Part shown: in pieces, positions 24,101 to 34,090 of the stretch | How the letters are laid out: each line of letters opens with the position of its first letter | Numbering within the stretch: the stretch's first letter is position 1 | Source: Sternotherus odoratus | Taxonomy: Eukaryota > Chordata > Testudines > Kinosternidae | Assembly: GCA_032164245.1 (NCBI GenBank) | Contig: JAVMKO010000003.1 | Coordinates: forward strand, 29,697,390 to 29,761,389 | Direction: 5' to 3' | DNA length: 64,000 nt | Notes under the pieces: generated by a model | What the model was told of the DNA's origin: nothing | The model's input: the letters and a program-made list of their open reading frames with translations, nothing else | The model's database searches: none | Made by a program: the position numbers and the translations under genes

Positions 24101-24664
24101 TTAAACAGAAAACTCTCTAAGATAATAAATCTTGAAGCAAAAAAATCGTGAGAGGGTAACAATGTAATGGAAAAGTAAAAGTGCATACCGTACTAGAAAG
24201 AGATTAAGGAATTAATGTAGAAAAATTCTAGCAGCCTGAGGTATAATGCAAAGCAACTGGGACTTGGTCACTGCACTAAGAGAAAAACATCAAAAGAGGT
24301 GGCTTTTTATTGTACACAGATCTCAGCTGCTGCAAGTTTTGAAACGTGGCTTGGTCCTGAAATTCTTCTTCAAATAGTAACTCCCTTTGACTTCAATGGG
24401 AGTTTTGCCAAAGTAAGGACTGTGGGATAGAGAAAGGAATAAGCAAAATGATACCATTTCTAAATACTGTTATGCCAGGGGTTGGGGAAAACTTTACTGA
24501 TGCTAGAAGGCGTAACAGTTGTCCTTCATTCAGGGAAAATGTAAAAAGCAATTCAGTGCTTTCCTGGAACTGAAAGCTGAAACAATAGGAATCTCCCAAA
24601 ACACAAGCCACACGCAAGGCAAGACTGGAGTAGGGATTGAGTCATGAGGCCCAAAGGGTTTCTC
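21170..24664. other. Long stretch without recognisable genes
   Basis: About 3.5 kb of AT-rich noncoding DNA. The only recurring motifs are short foldback phrases at about 23170-23245 (CTCCATTGAAGTCAGTG) and 24380-24425 (CTTTGACTTCAATGGGAG). Open frames of 60-90 codons have no family features. Confidence 0.4.
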
Positions 24665-25093
24665 CAGGGCCGGTGACAGGGGGGTACAACGGGTACAGCT
24701 GTACCGGGCCCCAGACTTCAGGGGGGGCCCCTGAAGTCCGGGGCGGGTACGCTGCTGTACCCCCTTGTCGCCGGGCCTGTGAGCCGCTGCAGCGCTCACC
24801 AGCCCCCCTCCCCCGGCACCCAGCAGCCTCCCCCCGCCTCCCTTTGCTTCTCCCGGCCGGGCCACGCGGCCACAGCGCATGCGGGGGTTGGGGCCCGCGG
24901 GAGGCAGGAAACCGGCCAGGGGAGGGGGAGGGGGAGGGAGGGGCACGGGCAGCGGGAGACCGGCCGGGGGAGGGGGGAGCGCGGGCGGCGGTAGACCGTC
25001 CGGGGGGGGGGGGGGGGGCCACGGGCGGCGGGAGACCGGGGGGGGGCGTACGATCTGCCGTACGGGGCCCCAAAATTCCTGTCGCCGGCCCTG
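24665..25093. mobile_element. hAT-type element (CAGGGCCGG family), 429 bp
   Basis: The ends CAGGGCCGGTGACAGG and CCTGTCGCCGGCCCTG are inverted repeats with one mismatch in 16. The flanking 8-mers GGTTTCTC (24657-24664) and TGTTTCTC (25094-25101) agree at seven of eight positions. The middle is a GC-rich minisatellite with units around GGCGGGAGACCGGCCGGGGG and a G run at about 25003-25018. Long GC-driven frames on both strands overlap it and are not genes. It is the fullest of three family members in the window. Confidence 0.88.
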
Positions 25094-25374
25094 TGTTTCT
25101 CAGAGGTCTGACAACAAATGCAGGGGCACGGTACTTACTGGAATGCAGCCATGTGTCCTTGAGGGAGAAACACCACAGAAATAGAGAAGGCAGCAGAAAA
25201 CCAGGAACATGTGGAGAAGGACTTGTAGCATGACCCAGAAAAGAACAAAGAGGGAGAACTTTTGAGTAAAATGCTGGCTGGAAAGCAGTGAACAAAGAAA
25301 TTGTCTCCTGCTGCTTGGTTGCTACTATGTTCAGGTAAACGGCCTCCATGTAAATTCTTTGTAAACATAGGAAA

Positions 25375-25495
25375 AGAGAACACAGGAAAAGAAACCACAT
25401 GACAGACACTAGCCACAATATAAGATATGGTAAACAAGCTTGTATAGAATAGAACATGTGTGTCTTCTACTATTAAATCTATGGGGGATATGATC
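25375..25495 (+). repeat. Left arm of a long inverted repeat
   Basis: About 120 bp, from AACACAGGAAAAGAAACCAC to CTATGGGGGATATGA, reappears in reverse complement at 27694-27812 with only a handful of differences. The arms are 2.2 kb apart. Either they are the termini of one DNA element or two separate insertions of one repeat in opposite orientation. Confidence 0.85.
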
Positions 25496-27693
25496 ATCTG
25501 ACACTACAGTAGAAATTCTGATACGTTCCCTTTCCCTAGTTGCTCATAAGCTATCAAAAGTCTATATAATGCCTTGCCTATATCCCTTGCTAATTCCCTC
25601 AACATTCTGAGATATAATTTATGTGGACTCGATGCCTTCTCCACTTTTAATAGAATAGTTTATGCCTTAACAGAAAGTTCAATCATAGAGACTTTAAAAT
25701 TTTTATCCTTTCTCTGTGCCTCTCAGGAAAATGCACTGTATCTTGTCTCTGGGACTTGACCCTCAGCTTTTTTGTGTGAATAATGAAGCAAAGAATTATT
25801 CAGGCTGTCAACAGCATCAGCCACATCTGGCACTAACTTCCCACTCAGTCCTGAATGGCCCCAGCGATTCCTTGCAAAGCTCTTTGCTTTTTGTGTATTT
25901 AAATGGCTTCTAATTGTTTATCTATAATTCATTTACAATACCCCTTTTATTACTTTAATCCCTCATTTTGATTTTGGATCAGCTTTCTAGACTTCTCATA
26001 GTGTTAAGCTGTACATAATAATTTGGGCCTGATTCTCAACTCTGTGAGACTGGAATAACACGATACTGGTGTTTAAACAGTGTAGTGGAGTAGACAAGCA
26101 TATTCTATATCCCTTCAGCACATTTCTGCCCAGTTACTTTGGGTTTTGTGTTGAAAGCAGTGATGGGAAAAACAGTTTAGGTAAAATAAGACTCTCTCAA
26201 AACACCCAAAGCCTTTACTTTATTTTAGAATTAACTTGAATTAGAACCTTATTTGAGGTTCTAAAGGGTGTGGGTAAGTTTTTCCACTTCTACTTTATGG
26301 CTAGTCAGAAATTGTAGGTGGAACACCTGTGACGAATAAATATGTCCACAATCTCTCAACCCAAATAGGGAGTTCCTATAATTCCATTACCCATAAACAA
26401 TCCTCTTTACCCATAGGACACACAATCAGCCCTCCAGCAAGCCTAGGCTCACTGAGGAGAGGAAGAACCTAATGGATTTATATTCTTCACAACTGGCAAC
26501 TTCAAGGGGAGCTGGCTGGCTTGCTCCCTCCTTCTATCCCACATTTTCTGAGTCAACTCTCTTTTTTTTTAAGGTGATTGTGGATTTCTGCATATGGTAG
26601 CACATTTTGTGATTTCACAGCCAAACAGGGCATTAATGAGACAAAAGAAATGGCAGCAGCAGCAGGTCATAGGGAAGTAGTTAGACCTCACTCGTGCAGA
26701 ACTGCAGGGTGGACAGACTATTCATTTGCCAGGAGATGACTTTGAGGAGTTGGAAGATGTGGGCCCAACAGCCAGTCAATAAAATATCAGAATTGGCAAT
26801 AGGGGGAAGCAGGCAAATCAGCTAGTCACTGCTTGAAGAAGTCAGACAGGGTGTAGAAGTCACGACACCCACCCTAAAAAAGAAAAATAAGGGGAGCTTT
26901 TTTGGGATGTGGTGGAATGGAGGCTATAAGTGTGGTAAGAGGACTCAACAGGCCCTCTCTCTCAGAAGAAAAAGATCCTATCCAGCTGCTTTGCCCCGAT
27001 ATTACTTCACTGGACAGGGGTAAGGTATCTTAAGCTTTTATTCAGCGCGCTGAAGGTTGCTCATTAGAAAATAGAACAACCCCCAATATCAGAAATTGGA
27101 AGCTTTTATAACATACAGATATACATATTCATGTGGCTCATTGATTATTCATTTATACCCGTACATGGTTAAAACTATGTGGAAACCGGAAGGTTACATC
27201 AGAAACATATTCATTGGTTCTAATTTGCCGCAGTGCTGAGCCTGCGCAGGAGATTTCTCACTTTTAGCCCATATTAGTAACATTATCAAGGTCTTACTTT
27301 TGGAAGTCACACAACAACAGCAGGTGTCTTATCTCAGTTAGTATAGGAGTGTTTTGAGTATAACACTCCCTTATTTTTCCCATGAGTTGCATTTTTCACA
27401 TTTGAGGCTTATTAGCTATTTTCAGTTAGCAGTCTGATATTACCCAGAGTGCTTGACTGCAGTTAGCTAACTAAGCCTGTGTATGTCTTACATATATTTG
27501 CTTATTACAACATAGGGTAAAGATGTTTACAATATAAGGATGGGGTGAACTGAATGGCATGGTTTAGGAAATCTTTTGAACACCTTAAGGATTATACAAG
27601 CTATTTAAGTATTAAAGCTCTTGAATGTGAAGCTGAACTAGAAAAAACTTTAACCGTTTTTCAAACCTTACTTACCTACACATTTATTTCATA
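25496..27693. other. Spacer between inverted-repeat arms; no gene seen
   Basis: AT-rich noncoding DNA. I find no transposase or other domain in any frame. A CTTTTATTCAGCGCGCTG phrase at about 27034 could belong to an LTR, but no boundaries were found. Confidence 0.4.
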
Positions 27694-27812
27694 TCCCCCA
27701 TAGATTTATTAGTAGAAGACACACATGTTCTATTCTATACAAGCTGTTTACCGTGTTATATTGTGGCTAGTGTCTGTCATGTGGTTTCTTTTCCTGTGTT
27801 CTCCATAGGAGG
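27694..27812 (-). repeat. Right arm of the long inverted repeat
   Basis: Reverse complement of 25375-25495, including the block that reads ACACACATGTTCTATTCTAT on the plus strand. Small differences (for example ATTAGTAG against ATTAAATAGTAG-type changes) show some divergence since the arms separated. Confidence 0.85.
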
Positions 27813-28638
27813 AAAGCTTGCAACAATGTTTATGATATACTATATGCTATTAGTTCTGAGAGAAAGCATAGAAGGGTGCTTTGTGGTAGGGTGTAGTTCT
27901 TTTGGAAATGAGTTTTCAATTCTTGTACCAGCCCACTGAGAAGACTCTTTTTGTCCTACCCCAGGGGACATCACCCTTGAAATAGACAAATTAATTGCAG
28001 TAGAGAAGCGGAGATGACAGTCATAGTGCTGTAGAATGGGACAATTGTTTAGGTATCCTAAGCACAAATAATTAAATGCTTTGAAAATAAGAAATGAGAC
28101 CTTGACCTTGATGTGATATTCTGTGAGGCCATCTATATGTGCATAACCTACCATCTCACCGTGACCCTATGCTATGTATATTAAATGAGTTTGTTTAATA
28201 CACTTCACATTTTATTGATTCATGCACTCTTTTCTTTTCCAAAAAGCAGTTATTTAAAACTAAATTAATCCATAATAATATCTAAATGTCTCTTTTATTT
28301 TGCAACTTTCACCACATACTTTGTGTATTTCAGTGCCTAGTGTGGAATATGTTAGTGGAAAACAAGACAATTATACAGTGGAATGGCTGTCTGCAATGCT
28401 TAATTTTCATGTTCTCTTAGTATTCAGGTACATGCTAAGAAGTCATTCATTCATATTTGATACAGTATAACTAAGTAATTAAAAAAAACCCAAAATATAT
28501 ACACTTGTGAAAGACCTTTGGTTTATCAATGTATAAATCATGTAAATGATTTTCCCTCTGACCATTCAAAAATAGTTGAAAACCATTTAAGTTCATTAGA
28601 GTTATAACTGGGTTGTATCAGAGTGAGTGGAAGACAGT
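27813..28638. other. No feature seen
   Basis: Noncoding; the minus-strand frame at 27840-28154 has no family features. Confidence 0.4.
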
Positions 28639-28856
28639 GGGAAGTGAAAGACGTAACAAAGTCCTGTGGCATCTTAAAGACTAACTATAAAGTTTTGAAG
28701 CATAAGCTTTCGTGGGCTAATACCCACTTCGTCGGATGCAAGCAGTGGAAGTGTCCAGAGGCAGGTATAGAAAAGTAGGCAAGAACCAGGTGGGAAGTAA
28801 CAAGGTTAGTCCAATTAGGCTGAACCAGCTCGTTATCTCCAATCAGGGAGGGTGGG

Positions 28857-30773
28857 TTATTCTTCTAGCAGTTGAATGGGGGGGGGGTGAACATGGAGAG
28901 AGGAGAAGCTATTTTTGTAATTAGCAAGCCATTGTAGGTCTTTGTTCAGTCCTAGATTGTTTGTGTTAAATTTGCAAATGAATTGTAGCTCTGCAGTTTC
29001 CCTTTGCAGTCTGGACTTGAAGTTTTTTTGCTGCAGTATGGTGACTTTTAAATCTGTAATTGTGTGTCCAGGCAGGTTGAAGTGTTCTCCTACAGGTTTT
29101 TGTATATTGCCATTCCTAATATCTGATTTGTGTGCATTTATCCTTTTTCGTAGGGACTGTCCAGTTTGGCCGATGTACATAGCAGAGGGACATTGGTGGC
29201 ATATAATGGCATATATGACATTGGTTGATGTGCAGGTGAATGAACCAGTGATGGTATGGTTGATCTGGTTAGGTCCTGTGATGGTGTTGCTGGTGTAGAT
29301 ATGTGGGCAGAGTTGGCATCGAGGTTTGTTGCATGGATTGGTTCCTGAGTTGGAGTTATTGTGGTGCAGTGTGCTGTTGCTGGTGAGAATTTGTTTAAGG
29401 TTGGCAGGTTGTCTGTGTGCCAGGACTGGCCTTCCTCCCAAGGCCTGTGAAAGTGAGGGATTATTGTCCAGGATGGGTTGTAGGTCACTGATGATACGTT
29501 GCAGAGGTTTTAACTGAGGACTGTAGGTGATGGCCAGTGGTGTTCTGTTGTTTTCTTTCTTGGGCTTGTCTTGCAGCAGCAGGCCCCTGGGTACACGTCT
29601 GGCTCTGTTGATCTGTGTCCTTATTTCCTTGTGTGGGTATTGTAGTTTTGAGAAAGCTTGGTGAAGATCTCGTAGGTGTTGGTCTCTGTCTGAGGGGTTG
29701 GAGCAAATCCGATTGTACCTCAGTGCTTGGCTGTAGACAATGGATCGTGTGGTATGTCCGGGATGGAAGCTGGTGGCATGAAGGTAGGCATAGCTGTCGG
29801 TAGGTTTTCGGTATAGGGTGGTGTCGATGTGGCCGTCATTAATTTGCACTGTGGTGTCTAGGAAGTGGACTTCCTGTGTGGACTGGTCCAGACTGAGGTG
29901 GATGTTGGGGTGGAAGCTGTTGAAGTCATGGTGGAATTCTTCCAGAGTTTCTTTCCCATGGGTCCAGATGATGAAGATGTCATCAATGTAGCATAGATAG
30001 AGAAGGGGTGTGAGTGGACGAGAGTTGAGGAAGCGTTGTTCCAGGTCAGCCATAAAGATGTTGGCATACTGTGGGGCCATGCGGGTGCCCATAGCAGTGC
30101 CACTGATCTGGAGGTATATATTGTCACCATATTTGAAATAGTTGTGTGTGAGGAGCTCAGCAACCACCTGTGCTGTGGCATCATCAGGGATACTATTCCG
30201 GACAGCTTGTATTCCATCTTTGTGTGGGATGTTTGTGTAGAGAGCCTCTACATCCATGGTGGCTAGGATGGTGTTTTCTGGAAGGTCACCAATGCATTGT
30301 AGTTTCCTCAGGAAGTCAGTGGTATCACGGAGATAGCTGGGAGTGCTGGTGGCATAGGGTCTGAGTAGAGAGTCTACATATCCAGACAGTCCTTCAGTGA
30401 GAGTGCCAATGCCCGAGATGATGGGGCGTCCAGGGTTTCCAGGTTTGTGGATCTTGGGTAGTAGATAGAATAACCCCGGTTGGGGCTCTAAGGGTATATT
30501 AATTTGTTCCTGTGTTAGTGCAGGGAGAGTCCTGAGTAGATGGTGCAGTTTCTTAGTATATTCCTCAGTGGGATCGGAGGGAAGTGGCCTGTAGAAATTG
30601 GTATTGGAGAGTTGTGTGGTAGCCTCCTTTTGGTAGTCTGACCTGTCCGTGATGACAACAGCACCTCCTTTATCAGCCTCTTTGATAATGATGTCAGGGT
30701 TGTTTCTGAGGCTGTGGGTAGCATTGCGTTCTGCACGATTTAGGTTGTGAGGCAGGCGATGTTGTTTTTCCAC
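28857..30773 (-). CDS. Penelope-like RT / GIY-YIG endonuclease (partial ORF)
   Basis: The 638-residue open frame carries a reverse transcriptase with motif A at about residues 171-183 (MDVEALYTNIP; catalytic D174), GTAMGTRMAPQYAN at 225-238 and motif C YIDD at 262-265. A C-x4-C-x2-C cluster (C481, C486, C489) precedes the GIY-YIG domain, which runs from about 519 (VIYAIICHQC) through YIGQT at 533 and R/H residues to E563. The linker cysteines point to the Neptune group. The GIY-YIG enzyme nicks target DNA and the RT copies the RNA. The listed start Met is only the first Met after an in-frame TGA (30792-30794, CGA changed to TGA); the protein originally began further upstream. As it stands the product would lack its N-terminus. 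Confidence 0.92.
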   Translation of the reverse strand: MEKQHRLPHNLNRAERNATHSLRNNPDIIIKEADKGGAVVITDRSDYQKEATTQLSNTNFYRPLPSDPTEEYTKKLHHLLRTLPALTQEQINIPLEPQPGLFYLLPKIHKPGNPGRPIISGIGTLTEGLSGYVDSLLRPYATSTPSYLRDTTDFLRKLQCIGDLPENTILATMDVEALYTNIPHKDGIQAVRNSIPDDATAQVVAELLTHNYFKYGDNIYLQISGTAMGTRMAPQYANIFMADLEQRFLNSRPLTPLLYLCYIDDIFIIWTHGKETLEEFHHDFNSFHPNIHLSLDQSTQEVHFLDTTVQINDGHIDTTLYRKPTDSYAYLHATSFHPGHTTRSIVYSQALRYNRICSNPSDRDQHLRDLHQAFSKLQYPHKEIRTQINRARRVPRGLLLQDKPKKENNRTPLAITYSPQLKPLQRIISDLQPILDNNPSLSQALGGRPVLAHRQPANLKQILTSNSTLHHNNSNSGTNPCNKPRCQLCPHIYTSNTITGPNQINHTITGSFTCTSTNVIYAIICHQCPSAMYIGQTGQSLRKRINAHKSDIRNGNIQKPVGEHFNLPGHTITDLKVTILQQKNFKSRLQRETAELQFICKFNTNNLGLNKDLQWLANYKNSFSSLHVHPPPIQLLEE

Positions 30774-31322
30774 AACTTCTGCCTGTGCACGTCAGCGGAA
30801 GCATTCTATGTATAGGTCCAGACTGTCATTTCGACCCTCAGGAGGAGTCCATGTGGAGTTCTTCTTCTTGTGCTGCTGGTGGGATGGTGTCTGTGTATCA
30901 GTGTGCTGTTCCATGTTGTCTTGAAAGTATTCTTTGAGGTGGAGATGGCAAAAGTAGGCTTCCAGGTCACCACAGAATTGTATCATGTTTGGGGGGGGGG
31001 GGTGCAAAATGAGAGTCCTCAAGATAGGACAGACTCTTCTGCCGGGCTGAGTGTGTAGCTGGATAGATTGACGATATTGCTGGGTGAGTTAGGGGTACCA
31101 CTGTTGTGGCCCCATGTGGGAGGTAGGATTTTAGATAGTTTGCAGTCCTTTTTCTTTTGTAGAGAGGTGAAGTGTGTGATGTAGATCTCCTGTCTTATTT
31201 TAGTAAAGTCTGTTTGTGTGGAAGGTTGGTTGTTTATGAAGGTCTCCAGGTTGGAAAGCTCTTTTTTGATGTTTTCCTATTTGTTGTACAGGATGCTGAT
31301 CAGATGGTTCCTCAGTTTCTTA
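30774..31322 (-). pseudogene. Broken N-terminal part of the Penelope ORF
   Basis: The minus strand continues the frame upstream through WTPPEGRNDSLDLYIECF, then a C12 tract (G run at 30991-31002) where the frame shifts, then SPAEESVL and further upstream LSNLETFINNQ. Interruptions are TGA at 30792-30794, another CGA-to-TGA-type stop close to the C tract, the homopolymer shift, and a TAG further upstream. The coding sequence ends abruptly where the inverted 3' fragment begins (31326). Confidence 0.8.
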
Positions 31323-31325
31323 GAT

Positions 31326-31913
31326 AATGTCCCTCTGCTATGTGCATCGGCCAAACTGGACAGTCCCTACGAAAAAGGATAAATGCACACAAATCAGATA
31401 TTAGGAATGGCAATATACAAAAACCTGTAGGAGAACACTTCAACCTGCCTGGACACACAATTACAGATTTAAAAGTCACCATACTGCAGCAAAAAAACTT
31501 CAAGTCCAGACTGCAAAGGGAAACTGCAGAGCTACAATTCATTTGCAAATTTAACACAAACAATCTAGGACTGAACAAAGACCTACAATGGCTTGCTAAT
31601 TACAAAAATAGCTTCTCCTCTCTCCATGTTCAAACCCCCCCCCCCCCATTCAACTGCTAGGAGAATAACCCACCCTCCCTGATTGGAGATAACGAGCTGG
31701 TTCAGCCTAATTGGACTAACCTTGTTACCTCCCACCTGGTTCTTGCCTACTTTTCTATACTTGCCTATGGACACTTCCACTGCTTGCATCCGACGAAGTG
31801 GGTATTAGCCCACGAAAGCTTATGCTTCAAAACTTTATAGTTAGTCTTTAAGGTGCCACAGGACTTTGTTACCTCTGCTATTCCAGACTAACACGGCTAC
31901 CTCTCTGATTCTT
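31326..31913 (+). repeat. Inverted copy of the Penelope 3' end
   Basis: This segment is the reverse complement of 28653-29193 and near-identical to it, including the last part of the GIY-YIG frame (31340-31660, starting MCIGQTGQ where the main copy has MYIGQTGQ). It also holds 46 terminal bases, ending near CTCTCTGATTCTT, that the 3' end at 28653 lacks. It forms, with that end, a terminal inverted repeat around the coding region. The open frame here is a fragment, not a separate gene. Confidence 0.92.
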
Positions 31914-31927
31914 GGGAAGGGAAAGAC

Positions 31928-32779
31928 AGTTATGCCTGTCTTTGATAGGTTTTTTGATATTATGAGCAAGAGGATTCCTCATGGAGCTTGCTGAGGGCTA
32001 GGTTTCTCTGAAGTCCTTTAAAAGTGGTGGTTCTTTGAATTAAAGAAAGTGACTTGCTCTGTCTTGTCCCGTTGAATTCTGCATTGATGACTGCTTTCTC
32101 CTTCACAATACATACATAGACCAATCTATAAACATGACACAATTGTATCCAGTGACTCCTTTTCTCCCATGGAAGCTTAAATTCATCAGTCAGGTGCCAG
32201 TTTCTTTGTTGTTATTTGAAATCTCCTCAGACTTTGTGTTTATTGGTCACTCTGAAAATCTGCTTGGAGTGCCTCATGTCAGAGCAATCCTCTGCTTTTG
32301 TTAGCACTAACACAACTCTGTGTTCAGTTTGGCACTTACCATCGGGCAGAAGTAGCATTTCCAAGCTAGACATAAGAATACCTCCACCTTTTCCCTGATG
32401 TATCTATTAAGCACCTGCCCGGATTACTAAAACATTAAAGATAGCCTCTTTCCATTTATGCTAATACTGATTTTAATTACTGCATTGTGGTCTGTGCTTA
32501 ATATCACATTTGGATTTTATATAATTTAATTCCTGAGAAGTGTTTGTAGTACCCACATTTTGTGGCTTTTGTTCTCACAGCTTTAACATTGTGTTTCATG
32601 AATTGCTCTTGAAACTTCTTTGTTGTGATATTAGCTGATCTACAGCTTGAAATTGTCTTTCAGTTTTCTATGATAGATCCCCTCTGACTTAGTTATTATT
32701 AATCTGCTCTATGGAAAATGGAATGAATATTCTTTAAATCCATTAAAATCCATTCTTTAAATATTTTAATCCATTTCAG
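31928..32779. other. No feature seen
   Basis: AT-rich noncoding DNA. Confidence 0.4.
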
Positions 32780-33195
32780 GAGCTTTCAGCGCAAATGTCT
32801 TTCGCCAGGGGAGACCTGAGTTTAATCCTGGCTATTATGTGAAAATTAGTTTGTTGGTTCAGTCCGAGTATCCATGAGTCATATATCCATATCACAGATC
32901 TATAGCACTGGTTGATATAAGAAACAGACTCTCCTTAAGAAAGCTTGCATGTCACAATAATAAAACTGTTGCTGATAGTAGTATGCATTGGTAGAGTTAT
33001 GTGTATGTAGATGGTGAAGTGTGCACATATTCTCCAGAGAAATTTTCAGGTTTTTCCTTATCAGAACTGTTAGAGAAAATGCTGAATGGAAAACAAGAAA
33101 TTAATGAGCAAAAATGAAATATTTTCTTCTTATTATTACTACTTTCACAAGGTAACATATTATTCTTTGCTGTTGATGGAGTGAAATACGTATTA
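32780..33195. repeat. Duplicated 3' flank of TAS2R (copy of 54250-55860)
   Basis: Shared phrases include AAATGTC-TT-C-CC-GGGGAGACC, GTTTAATCCTGGCT, then a TCTCCTTAAGAAAGCT-type stretch, and nearer the gene GTATTATCAAG. They occur in the same order and orientation beside both TAS2R copies, which shows that flank and gene were copied together. Identity is modest (estimated by eye), so the event is old. Confidence 0.7.
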
Positions 33196-34090
33196 TCAAG
33201 TTTCCACTCCATAACAGCAACTGGCATAATGGAGAATGCTTAGTGAGACCTGTTTTAGTTTTGGGCTGCCCAGAATCAAGATAATTGCAATGTACAGAAC
33301 AGTGGGAAGCAACCATCACTATACCAAGTTTCACATCTGTTGTGAGGTACTTTGGATTTTGCGAGACAAGGCACACAAACGTGGTTGTAGAAAGTAGATG
33401 AGTTTATTGGAAGGCCTCGGTCCCTCAAATAGGCGCTGAGGGGCCCGATTCTGATCAGCGCGACCGCAGAAAGGGTTACCCAGTACTTCGGAGCCATTAC
33501 TGGGAAGGAAAAAGCCCACAGACAACCCACAGGTGTGGGTTTAAGTACACTCACACATTTGCATCTCATACATACTCATATCTCATTTGCAAGCAACAAG
33601 CTGATTGGTTACACGCTGTCCTGCCTCAGTTTCCCCATTTAGTTTCCCACGCATTCGTTCTCACACAGATGGGGTAAACACTCACACAGCTGGGAATGGT
33701 TCCGTTCCCAAACACACAGATAGCAGCAAGGTCATTCTCATAGCATCATTATGCACCCTCCTGGGGTTGACTCAGAAGCATAACTACACCTTCTAGTGGT
33801 TGCCCGTCACAATGTCTTCCGGTCCTAACAACGTCCCAGTTGCCGTGTGATCTCAAAGACAGTGTCCCTAAGTTTGCTGAAGTCAAATAATAATGTAGTG
33901 AATGAAAAAGGATAGCACTGCTTTAATTGCACCTACACAGGCATCCACCATGGGGTGCCTAAAACGTTCTAAACTACGTTGTATTCCCCTGATGTGTCTC
34001 CTAAGAAGTATGTTCAACAAAATGGATGAAGCCATAAAAGTGATGATGGGGAAGAAAGTTCCTAGGCTTTAAGTCATAAAAGAGAGGATA
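33196..34090 (-). pseudogene. TAS2R: TAS2R bitter taste receptor pseudogene
   Basis: The minus strand aligns with the 3' half of the intact receptor at 55862-56821. The stretch 33196-33337 corresponds to transmembrane helix 7 and the tail: ASHCSVHC...YLDSGQPKTK against AYPSVHSIILIVGNPKLK. The stretch 33831-34090 corresponds to helices 5 and 6; the plus-strand phrases CTGATGTGTCTCC, AACAAAATGGATGAAGC and AATGAAAAAGGATA mirror those of the intact gene. A solo LTR separates the two parts. Frameshifts and stops are present, and everything upstream of helix 5 is missing or unrecognisable. It cannot make a receptor. Confidence 0.85.
33338..33830 (-). mobile_element. Solo LTR inside the TAS2R pseudogene
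   Basis: The segment begins TGTTGTGAGGTAC and ends GGTCCTAACA, giving TG...CA ends, and is flanked by ACATC (33333-33337) and ACGTC (33831-33835), a 5-bp target duplication with one change. On the minus strand AATAAACTCATC gives the polyadenylation signal. The same LTR family is at 42251-42681. It is a recombination remnant of a retrovirus-like element; no viral genes remain. Confidence 0.85.

Larger units (their letters stand above)
28653..31913 (-). mobile_element. Penelope-like element (Neptune type), near-complete
   Basis: A 3.26-kb retroelement read on the minus strand. It is flanked by a 14-bp target duplication with one mismatch, GGGAAGTGAAAGAC (28639-28652) and GGGAAGGGAAAGAC (31914-31927). 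It encodes a reverse transcriptase joined to a GIY-YIG endonuclease, the combination that defines Penelope-like elements. Its far (5') side is not the natural start of the coding region but an inverted copy of its own 3' end (31326-31913), a structure known from this class. The element looks young: long open frame, only a few C-to-T stops and one homopolymer shift. Confidence 0.93.

Noticed and set aside
24637..25457. Long overlapping frames on both strands (up to 271 codons)
   Set aside because: They are carried by the GC-rich hAT interior, read equally well on both strands, show no domain and stop outside the element without splice signals.
31340..31660. Separate GIY-YIG gene on the plus strand
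   Set aside because: It is the inverted copy of the Penelope-like 3' end and contains only part of the nuclease domain.
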